A DNA stretch of 64,000 bases from Roseomonas haemaphysalidis (GTDB taxonomy: Bacteria > Pseudomonadota > Alphaproteobacteria > Acetobacterales > Acetobacteraceae): the NCBI RefSeq assembly GCF_017355405.1, contig NZ_CP061177.1, forward strand, positions 2,091,001 to 2,155,000. Reading direction: 5' to 3'. Positions 7,459-17,095 of this stretch are shown in pieces. Each line of letters begins with the position of its first letter. The stretch's first letter is position 1. The notes under the pieces are model-generated. The model saw only the letters and a list, made by a program, of their open reading frames with translations. It was not told where the DNA came from and did no database searches. Position numbers and translations under genes: made by a program.

Positions 7459-8517
7459 GTGATCCGATCCGTCCTGGCCGCCCCCTGCCGCGCCGTCGGC
7501 CTTTCACTGCTCGGCGGCCTGGCGCTTGCCACGTCGCTGAGCACTGCCGGCCCCGCCGCCGCGCAGGGCGCGGTCGACACCGTCGCCGCCATCCGGACGC
7601 GCGGCCAGCTGGTGTGCGGCGTGGCCGGCCAGGTGGCCGGCTTTTCCGCCCCCGACAGCCGCGGCGAGATGCGCGGGCTGGATGCCGACACCTGCCGCTC
7701 CGTTGCCACCGCCATCTTCGGCGACGCCAGCAAGGTGCGCTTCGTCAACGTCACGCCGCAAAGCCGCTTTACGGCCTTGCAGTCGGGCGAGATCGACATG
7801 CTGGTGCGCAACACCACCTGGACCCTGGCGCGCGAGGCCTCGCTCGGCCTGGAATTCGCGTCCGTCAACATGTACGACGGCCAGGGCTTCATGGTGAAGA
7901 CGACGCTGGGCGTGAAGTCCGCCAAGGACCTCGGCGGCGCCAGCATCTGCGTGCTGCCCGGCACCACCACCGAGCTGAACGTCACCGACTATTTCCGCAG
8001 CCAGAACATGACCTTCACCCCCGTGGTGATCGAAACCGTGGAGGAGGTGGAGCGCGCCTTCGTCGCCGGCCGCTGCGACGCCTATACCACGGACGTTTCC
8101 TCGCTCGCCGCCTTCCGCTCCTCGCAGGGCCCCAATGCCGGCAACTACCTGCTGCTGCCCGAGGTGATCTCCAAGGAACCGCTGGGGGCCATGATCCGCA
8201 AGGGCGACTGGAAGTTCTTCGACATCGTGCGCTGGACCCACTTCGCGCAGCTGACGGCCGAGGAGCTGGGCATCACCAGCCAGAACGTGGCCACCTTCGC
8301 CGACAGCACCAACCCGGACGTGCAGCGTTTCACCGGCAAGAGCGGCGACCTGGGCAAGATGCTGGGGCTGCAGCCGGACTGGGCGGTGCAGGTGGTGCGC
8401 CAGCTCGGCAACTATGCCGAGATGTGGGACCGCAACATCACGCCGCTGGGCGTGCAGCGCGGCATCAACAACCTGTGGAGCAAGGGCGGGCTGCAATACG
8501 CGCCGCCGATGCGCTGA
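7459..8517 (+). CDS. Amino-acid ABC transporter substrate-binding protein (AapJ/BztA-like), copy 1
   Basis: This 352-residue periplasmic binding protein resembles the general L-amino-acid receptor AapJ/BztA. It has a signal peptide ending AAAQ, then VDTVAAIRTRGQLVCGV and the family features GLDADTCRSVATAIFGD, TEVNVTDYF-like TELNVTDYF and LLPEVISKEPLG. GTG 7459 has GGAG 6 bp upstream; an ATG at 7438 is the alternative. No permease or ATPase gene is adjacent, so it is an orphan receptor that must share a transporter encoded elsewhere or act in sensing. Its paralogue follows directly. Confidence 0.92.
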   Translation: MIRSVLAAPCRAVGLSLLGGLALATSLSTAGPAAAQGAVDTVAAIRTRGQLVCGVAGQVAGFSAPDSRGEMRGLDADTCRSVATAIFGDASKVRFVNVTPQSRFTALQSGEIDMLVRNTTWTLAREASLGLEFASVNMYDGQGFMVKTTLGVKSAKDLGGASICVLPGTTTELNVTDYFRSQNMTFTPVVIETVEEVERAFVAGRCDAYTTDVSSLAAFRSSQGPNAGNYLLLPEVISKEPLGAMIRKGDWKFFDIVRWTHFAQLTAEELGITSQNVATFADSTNPDVQRFTGKSGDLGKMLGLQPDWAVQVVRQLGNYAEMWDRNITPLGVQRGINNLWSKGGLQYAPPMR

Positions 8518-8531
8518 ACCGTCCCGACCGT

Positions 8532-8562
8532 GGCGGCCCGACCCCGGGCCGCCGGCCTTTTT
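8532..8562 (+). terminator. Rho-independent terminator between the tandem receptor genes
   Basis: An 8-bp perfect stem (8532-8539 with 8546-8553) and a six-base loop are followed by GGCC and five T's. It lies 14 bp after the first receptor's stop and 18 bp before the second one's start, so it may uncouple or attenuate expression of copy 2. Confidence 0.65.
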
Positions 8563-8579
8563 GCGGAGAGCCTGCCGCC

Positions 8580-9599
8580 ATGCGCGGATTCCTCAAGACC
8601 ATCGCGGGCCTGCTCGCGCTCGCCCCCGCGGGCACCGCCCTGGCGCAGCCGGCGGCCGATACCGTCGCCACCATCCGCGCGCGCGGCAGCGTCGCCTGCG
8701 GCGTCACGCCCAACACCATCGGCTTCGCCTCGCCGGACAGCCGTGGCGTGTTCCAGGGGCTGGATGCCGATTATTGCCGCGCCGTGGCGGCGGCGATGTT
8801 CGGCGATGGCGGCAAGGTGCAGTTCGTGCCCACCACCGCGCCGCAGCGCTTTCCCGCCCTGCAGTCGGGCGAGGTGGACGTGCTGATCCGCACCACCACC
8901 TGGACCCTGTCGCGGGAGGCGGCGCTGGGCTTCGAGTTCACCGGGGTGAACTTCTTCGACGGCAATGCCTTTATCGTGCGCAAGGCACTGGGGGTCAGCT
9001 CGGCCAAGCAGCTGGACGGCGCTAGCGTCTGCCTGCAGCAGGGCTCGACCACCGAGCTGAACGTCACGGATTACTTCCGTGCCAACGGCATGAAGCTGAA
9101 CCCGGTGACGTTTGAGAACGTGGAGGAGATCCGCACCGCCTTCGCCGCCGGGCGCTGCGACGTCTATTCCTCCGACACCTCCACCCTGGCGGCCTTCCGC
9201 ATGGGGCAGGGGGACAAGGCGGCCGACTACGTGCTGCTGCCCGAGGTGATCTCCAAGGAGCCGCTGGGCCCCGCCGTCCGCAAGGGCGACGCCAAGTGGT
9301 TCGACATCCTGCGCTGGGTGCATTTCGCGCTGCTGACGGCGGAGGAGATGGGCATCACCCAGACCAACGTGTCCGGCTTCGCCGACAGCACGAACCCGGA
9401 TGTCCAGCGCTTCACCGGCCGCACCGGCGACCTGGGCAAGATGCTGGGGCTGCAGCCGGATTGGGCGGTGCAGGTGATCCGCGCCACCGGCAATTACAGC
9501 GAGATGTGGGAACGCCACATCACGCCGATGGGCCTGCCGCGCGGCATCAACCGCCTGTGGAACCAGGGCGGGCTGCAATACGCGCCACCCATGCGCTAA
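8580..9599 (+). CDS. Amino-acid ABC transporter substrate-binding protein (AapJ/BztA-like), copy 2
   Basis: This 339-residue protein is a close paralogue of the preceding gene, colinear over the whole mature length with long identical stretches such as TELNVTDYF, LLPEVISKEPLG, GDLGKMLGLQPDWAVQV and GGLQYAPPMR. It has its own signal peptide (cleavage after ALAQ). The ATG at 8580 is preceded by GGAGAG. The pair arose by tandem duplication. As with copy 1 there are no transport partners nearby. Substrate preference cannot be read from sequence alone; general L-amino acids are likely by family. Confidence 0.92.
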   Translation: MRGFLKTIAGLLALAPAGTALAQPAADTVATIRARGSVACGVTPNTIGFASPDSRGVFQGLDADYCRAVAAAMFGDGGKVQFVPTTAPQRFPALQSGEVDVLIRTTTWTLSREAALGFEFTGVNFFDGNAFIVRKALGVSSAKQLDGASVCLQQGSTTELNVTDYFRANGMKLNPVTFENVEEIRTAFAAGRCDVYSSDTSTLAAFRMGQGDKAADYVLLPEVISKEPLGPAVRKGDAKWFDILRWVHFALLTAEEMGITQTNVSGFADSTNPDVQRFTGRTGDLGKMLGLQPDWAVQVIRATGNYSEMWERHITPMGLPRGINRLWNQGGLQYAPPMR

Positions 9600-9603
9600 G
9601 CGG

Positions 9604-9879
9604 CTAGGCCGTCGGTGCCCGGTGGAAGCCGGGTTCCGCCGGCGGCTCGGCGAAGTCCTCCACGATGGATTCCACCCGCGCCAGCGGCGGGCCGGCGCGG
9701 CAGGCGGCCAGCAGGGCGCCCACGGCCGCCGGGTCGCCGCTCACCAGTGCCTCGACGCTGCCATCCCGGCGGTTGCGCACCCAGCCATGCACGCCCAGCT
9801 GCGTTGCTTCCCGCTGCATCCAGTCGCGAAAGCCGACGCCCTGCACCCGGCCCCGGATGCGCACCAGCTTGCCGTCCAT
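9604..9879 (-). CDS. acyP: Acylphosphatase
   Basis: This 91-residue enzyme hydrolyses acyl phosphates. The N-terminal signature VRIRGRVQGVGFRDWMQREA holds the phosphate-binding loop with the catalytic Arg, and GWVRNRRDGSVEALVSG holds the conserved Asn. The size is normal. It is the last gene of a minus-strand run, 13 bp downstream of the Atp12 gene. Its stop falls just after the opposing receptor gene. Confidence 0.95.
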   Translation of the reverse strand: MDGKLVRIRGRVQGVGFRDWMQREATQLGVHGWVRNRRDGSVEALVSGDPAAVGALLAACRAGPPLARVESIVEDFAEPPAEPGFHRAPTA

Positions 9880-9892
9880 TGCCCGCCTCCGC

Positions 9893-10606
9893 TCACGCCC
9901 CGACGGCGGCCAAGCGCATCAGCCGTTCCGCCAGCGCCACATCCTGGCCCACGGCGCGGCGGCGCGCCATCGCCTCCTCGTCCTCGCCCCACAGGTCCTG
10001 CTGCCAGCTTTCGTCCACCAGGGCGAGGCGGGTGGCCTCCCCCGCGTCCAGCCGCCCGTGCAGCAGCGCCAGCCCCAGCACCAGGCTGCCCAGCAGCGGC
10101 ACGGCGAGGCCGAGCGCCGTCAGCTCCAGCGGCGGCAGCGCGGCCACGGCGCGCTTCAACGCGGCCAGCGACTCCGGCGGCTGCGCGACGTGGATGATGC
10201 CGGTGGTGACCAGCAGCGGGGCGCTCAGGCTGTCCGCCGCCCAATCCAGCAGCGGCTGCCATTCGGCGTCCTGGATGGCGGCCAGGCGGCGGTCGTCGCC
10301 GCGGTAGCACAGCAGGTCGGTTTCGCCGTAAGCGGCAATGGCGTCGACGCTGGGCTGCGGGTCGGGCGCCACGCGGTCGATGGCGGTGCCGGCCATGCGG
10401 GTCAGCGGCACCATCTCCATGCTCATCTCGCCGCCCTTGGCGCTGCCGGCCTGTTGCCATTCGCCGGCCACGGCCTCGGCCAGCAGCAGGCTCGGCAGGC
10501 GCATCGGCCCGCCGCCGGGCAGGCGCATGGGGCGGCCGTCGAGCAGCACGGTGAAGCCGCCATCCTCGTGCGGGGCGGCGGTGGCGATGTCCCAGAAGCG
10601 TTTCAT
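9893..10606 (-). CDS. Atp12-family F1-ATPase assembly chaperone
   Basis: This 237-residue soluble protein belongs to the Atp12 family, which in mitochondria and alphaproteobacteria binds the alpha subunit of F1 during assembly. It begins MKRFWDIATAAPHEDGGFTV and contains LDGRPMRLP, ETDLLCYR and the C-terminal VDESWQQDLWGEDEEA, all typical. ATG 10606 is chosen because it gives the canonical start. It lies between hbd and acyP on the same strand. Linkage to ATP synthase genes is not visible here. Confidence 0.9.
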   Translation of the reverse strand: MKRFWDIATAAPHEDGGFTVLLDGRPMRLPGGGPMRLPSLLLAEAVAGEWQQAGSAKGGEMSMEMVPLTRMAGTAIDRVAPDPQPSVDAIAAYGETDLLCYRGDDRRLAAIQDAEWQPLLDWAADSLSAPLLVTTGIIHVAQPPESLAALKRAVAALPPLELTALGLAVPLLGSLVLGLALLHGRLDAGEATRLALVDESWQQDLWGEDEEAMARRRAVGQDVALAERLMRLAAVGA

Positions 10607-10646
10607 GGGCGGCGATATGGCGCGGCGGCCCGCGCCGCGCCAGCCT

Positions 10647-11522
10647 TCAGCGGGTCGGCTTCGGCGGGTCCTGGCTGTAGTCGTAGAAGCCACGCCCCGA
10701 CTTGCGGCCCAGCCACCCGGCCTCGACATGCTTCACCAGCAGGGGCGAGGGGCGGTACTTGCTGTCCCCCATGCCCTCGTGCAGCACGCGCATGATGGCC
10801 AGGCAGGTGTCCAGCCCGATGAAGTCGCCCAGCTCCAGCGGCCCCATCGGGTGCGCGGCGCCGAGCTTCAGGGCGGCGTCGATGGAGCGCACGTCGCCCA
10901 CGCCTTCCTGCAGCGCGTAGACCGCCTCGTTGATCATCGGGATCAGCACGCGGTTGACGATGAAGGCAGGGTAGTCCTGCGCCACGGCGGTGGTCTTGCC
11001 CATCCGCTCCGCCAGCGCCTGCACCGCCGCGAAGGTCGCGTCGTCGGTGGCGATGCCGCGGATCACCTCCACCAGCTTCATCACCGGCACCGGGTTCATG
11101 AAATGCATGCCGATGAAGCGGTGCGGCCGGTCGGTCGCCGCGGCCAGCCGGGTGATGGAGATCGACGAGGTGTTGGAAGCGAGGATGGCCTCCGGCTTCA
11201 GCAGCGGCACCACCTGCTTGAAGATGGAAAGCTTGAGGTCCTCGCGTTCCGTCGCCGCCTCGATGACGATGTCGGCGGCGGACAGCTCGGACATCTCCGT
11301 GCCGCCCTGGATGCGGCCCAGCGCCGCATCCCTGGCGGCGGCGTCGATGCCACCCTTGCTCACCTGCCGGTCGAGGTTGCGGCTGATGGTGGACATGGCC
11401 TTGTCCACCGCCTCCTGCTTCACGTCCACCAGCACCACGTCCAGCCCCGCCAGCGCCGCCACATGGGCGATGCCGTTGCCCATCTGCCCGGCGCCGATGA
11501 CGCCGACCGTGCTGATCGTCAT
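10647..11522 (-). CDS. hbd: 3-hydroxybutyryl-CoA dehydrogenase
   Basis: This 291-residue NAD(P)-dependent enzyme interconverts 3-hydroxyacyl-CoA and acetoacetyl-CoA. The Rossmann motif [14 protein letters not shown] is at residues 10-23, then [12 protein letters not shown] and the [13 protein letters not shown] active-site region carrying the catalytic His. The C-terminal domain ends [12 protein letters not shown]. It begins 4 bp after etfA and is the third gene of an etfB-etfA-hbd operon, coupling beta-oxidation or butyrate/PHB metabolism to electron transfer. Confidence 0.95.
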   Translation of the reverse strand: MTISTVGVIGAGQMGNGIAHVAALAGLDVVLVDVKQEAVDKAMSTISRNLDRQVSKGGIDAAARDAALGRIQGGTEMSELSAADIVIEAATEREDLKLSIFKQVVPLLKPEAILASNTSSISITRLAAATDRPHRFIGMHFMNPVPVMKLVEVIRGIATDDATFAAVQALAERMGKTTAVAQDYPAFIVNRVLIPMINEAVYALQEGVGDVRSIDAALKLGAAHPMGPLELGDFIGLDTCLAIMRVLHEGMGDSKYRPSPLLVKHVEAGWLGRKSGRGFYDYSQDPPKPTR

Positions 11523-11526
11523 GCGC

Positions 11527-12453
11527 TCAGCCCAGCTCCGCCTCGAGTTCGGGCATCAGCTTGAACAGGTCGCCCACCAGGCCGTAGTCGGCCACCTGGA
11601 AGATCGGCGCGTCCTCGTCCTTGTTGATGGCGACGATGACCTTGCTGTCCTTCATGCCGGCCAGGTGCTGGATGGCGCCCGAGATGCCGACGGCGATGTA
11701 GAGCTCCGGCGCCACGATCTTGCCGGTCTGCCCCACTTGGTGGTCGTTGGGCGCGAAGCCCGCGTCCACGGCGGCGCGGGAGGCGCCCACGGCGGCACCC
11801 AGCTTGTCCGCGATGCCGTCCAGGATGGCGAAGTTCTCGGCCGAGCCCAGGGCGCGGCCGCCGGAGATCACCACGCGCGCCGCGGTCAGCTCCGGCCGCT
11901 CCGACTTGGCGATCTCGGCGCCCACGAAGGAGGAAATGGACGGCGCATCCGTGGCGGGTGCCGCTTCCACGGCGGCGCTGCCGCCCTCGGCCGGCACCGG
12001 GTCGAAGGAGGCGGCACGCACCGTGAGCACCTTCTTGGCGTCGGCCGACTTCACGGTGGCCAGGGCGTTGCCCGCGTAGATGAAGCGGCGGAAGGTATCC
12101 GCATCCACCACGCCGGCGATGTCGGTGACGATCTGCACGTCCAGCAGGGCGGCGACGCGGGGCATGATGTTCTTGCCCATGGCGCTGCCGGGGGACAGCA
12201 GGTGCGTGTAGCCCGGCGCCAGTGCCAGCAGCAGGGCGGCGGCGGGCTCGGCCAGCCCGTGCTCGTAGGCGGGGCCGGAGGCGGCCAGCACCTTGGTCAC
12301 GCCGGGCAGCTTGGCCGCGGCCTGGGCGGCGGCGTCGCCGCCCAGCACCAGCACATGCACGTCGGCGTCGATCTGCGTGGCGGCCGCGACGGCGGAGCGG
12401 GTGGGGACGGAAACGTGGTCTTCGCTGCGGTCGGCGAGGATCAGGACGGCCAT
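11527..12453 (-). CDS. etfA: Electron transfer flavoprotein, alpha subunit
   Basis: This 308-residue subunit binds FAD and, with EtfB, carries electrons from acyl-CoA dehydrogenases to ETF-quinone oxidoreductase. The N-terminus [12 protein letters not shown] and the C-terminal FAD domain with SGRALGS-type [35 protein letters not shown], and [14 protein letters not shown] are diagnostic. It lies 3 bp after etfB and 4 bp before hbd. The length is normal. Confidence 0.97.
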   Translation of the reverse strand: MAVLILADRSEDHVSVPTRSAVAAATQIDADVHVLVLGGDAAAQAAAKLPGVTKVLAASGPAYEHGLAEPAAALLLALAPGYTHLLSPGSAMGKNIMPRVAALLDVQIVTDIAGVVDADTFRRFIYAGNALATVKSADAKKVLTVRAASFDPVPAEGGSAAVEAAPATDAPSISSFVGAEIAKSERPELTAARVVISGGRALGSAENFAILDGIADKLGAAVGASRAAVDAGFAPNDHQVGQTGKIVAPELYIAVGISGAIQHLAGMKDSKVIVAINKDEDAPIFQVADYGLVGDLFKLMPELEAELG

Positions 12454-12456
12454 GGC

Positions 12457-13203
12457 TCAGATCACCTTCGCTTCGTTGCGCAGCTTGTCCACCAGCTCGG
12501 CCACCGAGGCGACCTTGCGGCCAGCCTGGCGCTTCGGCGGCTCCTCCACCTTCAGCACCGTCAGGCGCGGCGTGACGTCGACGCCGAGCTCGGTGGGCTT
12601 CAGCGTCTCGATCGGCTTCTTGCGGGCCTTCATGATGTTGGGAAGGCTGGCATAGCGCGGCTCGTTCAGCCGCAGGTCGGTGGTGACGATGGCCGGCAGC
12701 GTCAGGCTCACGGTCTCGAGCCCGCCATCGACCTCGCGCGTCACGGTGGCTTTGCCGTCCGCGACCTCGACCTTGCTGGCGAAGGTGCCCTGGGCCCAGC
12801 CCAGCAGCGCCGCCAGCATCTGGCCGGTGGCGTTCATGTCGTCGTCGATGGCCTGCTTGCCCAGGATCACCACCTGCGGCTGCTCACGCTCCGCGATGGC
12901 CTTCAGGATCTTGGCGACGGCCAGCGGCTCGGTGCCCTCGGCTTCCACCAGGATGCCGCGGTCGGCACCCATGGCCAGCGCGGTGCGGAGCTGCTCCTGC
13001 GCCTGCGCCGGGCCGATGGACACGGCCACGATCTCCGTGGCGATGCCCTTTTCCTTGAGCCGCACCGCTTCCTCGACCGCGATCTCGTCGAAGGGGTTCA
13101 TCGACATCTTGACGTTGGCGGTCTCCACGCCCGTGCCGTCCGCCTTGACGCGGACCTTCACGTTGTAGTCGACCACCCGCTTGACCGGGACCAGAAGCTT
13201 CAT
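12457..13203 (-). CDS. etfB: Electron transfer flavoprotein, beta subunit
   Basis: This 248-residue subunit pairs with EtfA and binds AMP. It begins [19 protein letters not shown] and has [37 protein letters not shown] and the [12 protein letters not shown] region that docks dehydrogenases. It is the first gene of the operon; the 5' flank up to 13356 on the other side of the promoter is short and GC-rich, with no obvious regulator site. Confidence 0.97.
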   Translation of the reverse strand: MKLLVPVKRVVDYNVKVRVKADGTGVETANVKMSMNPFDEIAVEEAVRLKEKGIATEIVAVSIGPAQAQEQLRTALAMGADRGILVEAEGTEPLAVAKILKAIAEREQPQVVILGKQAIDDDMNATGQMLAALLGWAQGTFASKVEVADGKATVTREVDGGLETVSLTLPAIVTTDLRLNEPRYASLPNIMKARKKPIETLKPTELGVDVTPRLTVLKVEEPPKRQAGRKVASVAELVDKLRNEAKVI

Positions 13204-13356
13204 GGGTGGGGCTTGTCCTTCCTATGCCATGGAACAGCTTGGCGCGCCGTGGGCGCCAGTCTGTCCGCGATCGCGGCGGGTCTCAGCCCGCCTGCCGGCC
13301 ACGTTGCGGCACGGTAAGGCGGCGCCGCCGGTCCTGGCAATACGGCCAGCGGCGGC

Positions 13357-13548
13357 CTAGCCGCGCATCAACAGCACCAACACCACGAACAGTGCCAGCG
13401 AGATGCCCTGCAGCCAGACGCGGTAGCGCATCAGCGTGCTGGACTTGGCGCCGTCCTGGCCGCGCGCCAGCCCGACCATGCCGGCGAAGAGCACGCCCAG
13501 GGTGCCCAGCATGGCGAGGGCGAGCAGGATCGATACGATGGTGATCAT
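13357..13548 (-). CDS. Twin transmembrane-helix small protein (63 aa)
   Basis: This 63-residue membrane protein has two hydrophobic helices (about residues 2-27 and 46-62) joined by a short polar loop, GLARGQDGAKSSTLMRYRVWLQ. The pattern matches the twin-helix (HIG1-like) small proteins of alphaproteobacteria, which resemble respiratory supercomplex factors. I chose ATG 13548 since it starts right at the first helix; upstream in-frame starts add an unlikely arginine-rich leader. The function is unproven. Confidence 0.78.
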   Translation of the reverse strand: MITIVSILLALAMLGTLGVLFAGMVGLARGQDGAKSSTLMRYRVWLQGISLALFVVLVLLMRG

Positions 13549-13677
13549 GCAGCAGACATGGGCGAGGCGGGGCAGGGTGCAAGCAGGCCGGGGTCTCAGC
13601 ACCGGATGCGCATATCGCATGGCCGCCCTGCGCCAACCGCCTTGCCGAGGCCACGCTCCGGTGCCTAAGCTCCGTTC

Positions 13678-13728
13678 ATGAGCCCGATGTCGTCCACGCG
13701 AATGACGATTAGCGGCCCGGCCGTTTAA
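13678..13728 (+). CDS. Possible 16-codon leader peptide
   Basis: A mini-frame ATG AGC CCG ATG ... GTT TAA encodes MSPMSSTRMTISGPAV. It ends inside the left arm of the inverted repeat at 13716-13754, the layout expected of a translation-controlled attenuator. It has three in-frame methionines and a TRMTI run. No strong ribosome-binding site is seen and no amino acid is clearly over-represented, so it may be chance. Confidence 0.25.
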   Translation: MSPMSSTRMTISGPAV

Positions 13729-13754
13729 GCGCCCTGCGGGGGGCAGCGGCCGGG
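13716..13754 (+). promoter_or_regulatory. Long inverted repeat in the leader of the ACT gene
   Basis: Two perfect 8-base arms (13716-13723 and 13747-13754) enclose a smaller GC hairpin. It lies 66 bp upstream of the small ACT gene, in a 270-bp non-coding stretch (13549-13819). It could be an attenuator or RNA switch for the ACT gene. No T-tract follows. Confidence 0.4.
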
Positions 13755-13819
13755 ATGACCCCGCGCAGCCCAGTCGCAGCCGCACCGCGAGCCGGTGCCG
13801 ACCATCGGATCCTATTCTC

Positions 13820-14104
13820 ATGTCAGACCTTTGTTCCGCGGTGTCCGCCGCCCGCTTCACCGTGCTGGCCGAAGCCTATCCCGGCCTGCTGTCCCGCGTG
13901 CTGGAGCCGCTGGCCAAGCGCGACCTGACCCCGGATCGCGTGCGGTCCCAGCGGGAAGGCCAGTTTCTGCGGGTGGAGATCGCCGTGGACGCCATGCCGG
14001 TCGAGATGCTGCACCTGGTGGCGGGCAATCTCGGCCAGATCATCGGCGTGATGCGGGTGGAGGCCATGGAAGGCCGCCACGTGCGTCTGGCCGTCGCCGC
14101 CTAG
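13820..14104 (+). CDS. Small stand-alone ACT-domain protein
   Basis: This 94-residue protein looks like a single ACT domain: a beta strand (RFTVLAEAYPGLLSRVLEPLAKRDL) followed by a helix, then FLRVEIAVDAMPVEMLHLVAGNL and a last strand GVMRVEAMEGRHVRLAV. Such proteins resemble acetolactate synthase regulatory subunits. It is convergent with tyrA and lies near chorismate mutase and hisC, so an amino-acid-sensing role is plausible. The partner enzyme is unknown. Confidence 0.7.
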   Translation: MSDLCSAVSAARFTVLAEAYPGLLSRVLEPLAKRDLTPDRVRSQREGQFLRVEIAVDAMPVEMLHLVAGNLGQIIGVMRVEAMEGRHVRLAVAA

Positions 14105-14116
14105 GCCGCGCCCGCG

Positions 14117-15007
14117 TCAGGCTTGGTTGATCGCGATCAGGCCGCGCCGCACCTTCTGGCCGCGGTGGATGCGGTCCTCGATGAAGCCGGCCTCGCCCCA
14201 GCGCACGGCGCGCCCCAGCGCCTGCGCGTCCTCGCTGAAGCGGGCCAACATCTCCAGCAGCGCCGGCCGGTTGTTCAGGAAGATGTCGCGCCACATGTTG
14301 ACGTCGCTGGCCGCGATGCGCGTGAAGTCGCGAAAGCCCGAGGCGGCGAACTTCAGCACCTGTTCCTGGGTTTCCTGCGCCAGGTCGTCGGCCGTCGAGC
14401 AGATGGTGAAGGCGATCAGGTGCGGCAGGTGGCTGACGATGGCCACCACCTTGTCGTGGGTGGTGGCGTCCATGGTTTCCAGCATGGCACCGGCCCGTTC
14501 CCACATCGCGGCCACCTTGGCCACGGCCCCGGCATCGGTGCCGGATGGCGGCGTCAGGATCACGTAGCGGCCCTGGAACAGGGTGGCGAAGCCGGCATCC
14601 GGGCCGGAATGCTCAGTGCCGGCCATGGGGTGGCCGGGCACCAGGTGCACGCCGGCGGGCAGCAGCGGTACCAGGTCGCGCAGCACGGAGCCTTTGGTGG
14701 AGCCGCTGTCGGTCAGCACGGCGCCCGGTGCCAGATGCGGCGCGATCTGGCGCATCACCGCCGCGAAGGTGCCGACCGGCACGCACAGGATCACCCCGTC
14801 GCAGCCCTGCACGGCCCGCGCGGCATCCGTTTCCACTACATCCGCGATGCCCAGCTCGCGCAATCGCGCCGCGACGCCGGGCCCGGTGTCGCAGGCCACG
14901 ACGGTGGCGGCGATGTCCCCCCGCTCCCGCGCCAGCCGGGCGAGCGAGGAGCCGATCAGCCCCAGCCCGATGATGCAAAGCCGCTGGAAGACCGGCGCGT
15001 CAGCCAT
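14117..15007 (-). CDS. tyrA: Prephenate/cyclohexadienyl dehydrogenase
   Basis: This 296-residue enzyme oxidises prephenate or arogenate in tyrosine synthesis. The NAD-binding motif [13 protein letters not shown] is at residues 14-26; the substrate region has [20 protein letters not shown] and [17 protein letters not shown] with the catalytic His. It overlaps hisC by 8 bp and is the last gene of a chorismate mutase-hisC-tyrA operon. No C-terminal ACT domain is present, so feedback control may be indirect. Confidence 0.95.
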   Translation of the reverse strand: MADAPVFQRLCIIGLGLIGSSLARLARERGDIAATVVACDTGPGVAARLRELGIADVVETDAARAVQGCDGVILCVPVGTFAAVMRQIAPHLAPGAVLTDSGSTKGSVLRDLVPLLPAGVHLVPGHPMAGTEHSGPDAGFATLFQGRYVILTPPSGTDAGAVAKVAAMWERAGAMLETMDATTHDKVVAIVSHLPHLIAFTICSTADDLAQETQEQVLKFAASGFRDFTRIAASDVNMWRDIFLNNRPALLEMLARFSEDAQALGRAVRWGEAGFIEDRIHRGQKVRRGLIAINQA

Positions 15008-16088
15008 GCGGCGCGGCGGCGGTCAGCGCGTCGATCACCATCTGGCACTCCTCGGCCGTGCCGATGGTGATGCGCAGGCAGTGCGGCAGGGCGTAGCCGC
15101 CCATGCCGCGCACGATCAGCCCGCGCTGCTTCAGGGCCGCATCCGCCGCCCTGGCGCGCGCGGCGTCGCCGAAGTCCAGCAGAATGAAGTTGGTGTGGCT
15201 GGGCCAGACCTTGATGCCCGCGCCTTCCAGCGCCGCCACCACGCGCCCGCGCCATTCGGTGTTGTGGGCGACCGACTTCGCTTCCCACCCCGGCTCGGCC
15301 AGCGCCGCGATGGCCGCGGCCTGCGAGGCGGCGGCGACGTTGAAGGGGCCGCGCACGCGGTTGAGGGTGTCGATGATCTCGGGCGAGGCGTAGCCCCAGC
15401 CCACCCGCATGCCGCCCAGGCCGAAGATCTTGGAAAAGGTGCGCAGCATGATGGTGTTGCCGGCGGCATCCACCAGCGCGGCGCCGGCGTCGTAGCCGGG
15501 GTCCGTGACGTATTCGGCATAGGCGCTGTCCAGCACCAGCAGCACGTCATCGCGCAGCCCGGCGCGCAGGCGGGCGATCTCGGCCGAGGGCAGCAGCGTG
15601 CCGGTCGGGTTGTTGGGGTTGGTGATGAAGACGATGCGCACGCGCGGCCCGGCGGCGGCGGCGATCATGCCGTCGATATCCGCCTTCATGTCGTGCTCGG
15701 CCACCTTGATCACGCGGCAGCCGGCGTAGCGGGCGGCGATGTCGTACATCATGAAGCCATAGGCGCTCATGACGATTTCCGTGCCCTCGCCGCCATAAGC
15801 CAGGCAGAGATGCGCGATCAGCTCGTCCGAGCCATTGCCGCAGACGATGCGCGCCGGGTCCAGCCCGTATTTCGCGCCGATCGCGGCCCGCAATTCCTTG
15901 GCGCTGCCGTCGGGGTAGCGGTGCGCCTCGCGCGCCGCGCGGGTGATGGCCTCGATGGCGCCGGGCGGCGGCCCGAAGGCACCCTCGTTGGACGACAGCT
16001 TGATGATCCGGTTGACGCCCGGAAGCTTGGACTCGCCCCCGACATACGGCTCGATGCTGAGGATGGAGGGGCGCGGCTGCACGGTCAT
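15000..16088 (-). CDS. hisC: Histidinol-phosphate / aromatic aminotransferase
   Basis: This 362-residue PLP enzyme is of the HisC type. It has [13 protein letters not shown] near the N-terminus, [27 protein letters not shown] and the PLP-lysine region [14 protein letters not shown]. The C-terminus has [10 protein letters not shown] and GTAEECQ. Its place between chorismate mutase and tyrA suggests it also transaminates aromatic keto acids or prephenate, as HisC homologues in this position often do. The ATG at 16088 overlaps the chorismate mutase stop (ATGA). Confidence 0.95.
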   Translation of the reverse strand: MTVQPRPSILSIEPYVGGESKLPGVNRIIKLSSNEGAFGPPPGAIEAITRAAREAHRYPDGSAKELRAAIGAKYGLDPARIVCGNGSDELIAHLCLAYGGEGTEIVMSAYGFMMYDIAARYAGCRVIKVAEHDMKADIDGMIAAAAGPRVRIVFITNPNNPTGTLLPSAEIARLRAGLRDDVLLVLDSAYAEYVTDPGYDAGAALVDAAGNTIMLRTFSKIFGLGGMRVGWGYASPEIIDTLNRVRGPFNVAAASQAAAIAALAEPGWEAKSVAHNTEWRGRVVAALEGAGIKVWPSHTNFILLDFGDAARARAADAALKQRGLIVRGMGGYALPHCLRITIGTAEECQMVIDALTAAAPHG

Positions 16089-16987
16089 GCGGGCGGTTCT
16101 TCCGGATGGGTCGGGGTCGGTCGGGCAGGGGCGTCGCAGAACGGCTCGGCATAGGCGCCGAGCACCTGCACGCTGGAAAAGGGCAGGGCGGCCAGGCGCG
16201 GGTCGGCGGGGTCGAGAAAGCCCTCCACCTCGGCCAGCGCGGCCCGCGCGTGGTGCCAGATCACCCGGCATGGCGGCAGGCCGAGGGCGGCGAGGGCGCC
16301 GCCGATGCGGCCGACGTCATTCACCCCGGCAAAGCGCAGCAGCGTGCGGTCGCGGCCGCTCGGCTCCGGCCGAAAGGCCGCGACGGCCAGCGCCTCGGGC
16401 CGCGCGCCCTCGGGGCCGGCCAGAAAGGGCAGGGCCGCCAGCACCTGCAGGCGGGGCACCTGCATCTGCATCCACCATGCTGCCGCAGGCCGGTCGCCGC
16501 GCTCCGCGGCCGGCAGGATGGCGACGGTGGCCTCGCCCGCCGCCACGGCGGCCAGCGCGCCTGCCGGCGTGGGATGCAGCGTCAGCCGCGTCAGCAAACC
16601 GAAATGCCCGCGCGCCGCGTGTGCCGCCGCGCCGTCGGCGGCGCCGCACGCCGCCATGGAAAAGGGGCCCTGCTGCGCCAGGGAACTGGCGATGATGTCG
16701 CGCCACAGCCGCGCCACCACCGGGCGCGGCAGCGGGCCCTCGTGACGCGCCAGCAGGCGCCGCAGGATCGCCGCCTCGCGCCCCGGGCGGAAGGTCGGCC
16801 CGCCGGCCTTCACCCGGCCCGCCGCCATGCCGGCCGCCAGTGCCGCGCGGCGCATCAGCAGGTCGTGCATGGCATCGTCGATGTTGTCGATCGCCGCCCG
16901 CAGCGCGGCCAGGTCCGGCCCGGCCCCGGCCGGCGGGGCGGGCTGGGACTGCTGCGCGGGGGCGGTGGTGGGGGTCAGGTCGGCCAT
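16085..16987 (-). CDS. Chorismate mutase fused to a degenerate prephenate-dehydratase/ACT-like region
   Basis: This 300-residue protein has a low-complexity Pro/Ala/Gln leader (about 1-24), then an AroQ chorismate mutase helix bundle (about 25-105: [23 protein letters not shown], split here as [11 protein letters not shown] and HDLLMRRAA). The rest aligns by eye with a P-protein: [12 protein letters not shown] resembles the dehydratase GEADYGVLPIEN segment, and [19 protein letters not shown] with a terminal [11 protein letters not shown] resembles an ACT domain. No clear dehydratase TRF motif is seen. It heads the operon with hisC and tyrA and is divergent from metX. Confidence 0.82.
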   Translation of the reverse strand: MADLTPTTAPAQQSQPAPPAGAGPDLAALRAAIDNIDDAMHDLLMRRAALAAGMAAGRVKAGGPTFRPGREAAILRRLLARHEGPLPRPVVARLWRDIIASSLAQQGPFSMAACGAADGAAAHAARGHFGLLTRLTLHPTPAGALAAVAAGEATVAILPAAERGDRPAAAWWMQMQVPRLQVLAALPFLAGPEGARPEALAVAAFRPEPSGRDRTLLRFAGVNDVGRIGGALAALGLPPCRVIWHHARAALAEVEGFLDPADPRLAALPFSSVQVLGAYAEPFCDAPARPTPTHPEEPPA

Positions 16988-17095
16988 GGCGGTGGCCCAG
17001 CATTAATGCCCCGGCGGCGCCGCGCCAAGCACCGCCGCGCCGCCGGCGGTCGCGCATGGACCTGGCCGCCGCGCGATCCTATTGATGGCGGCGGC

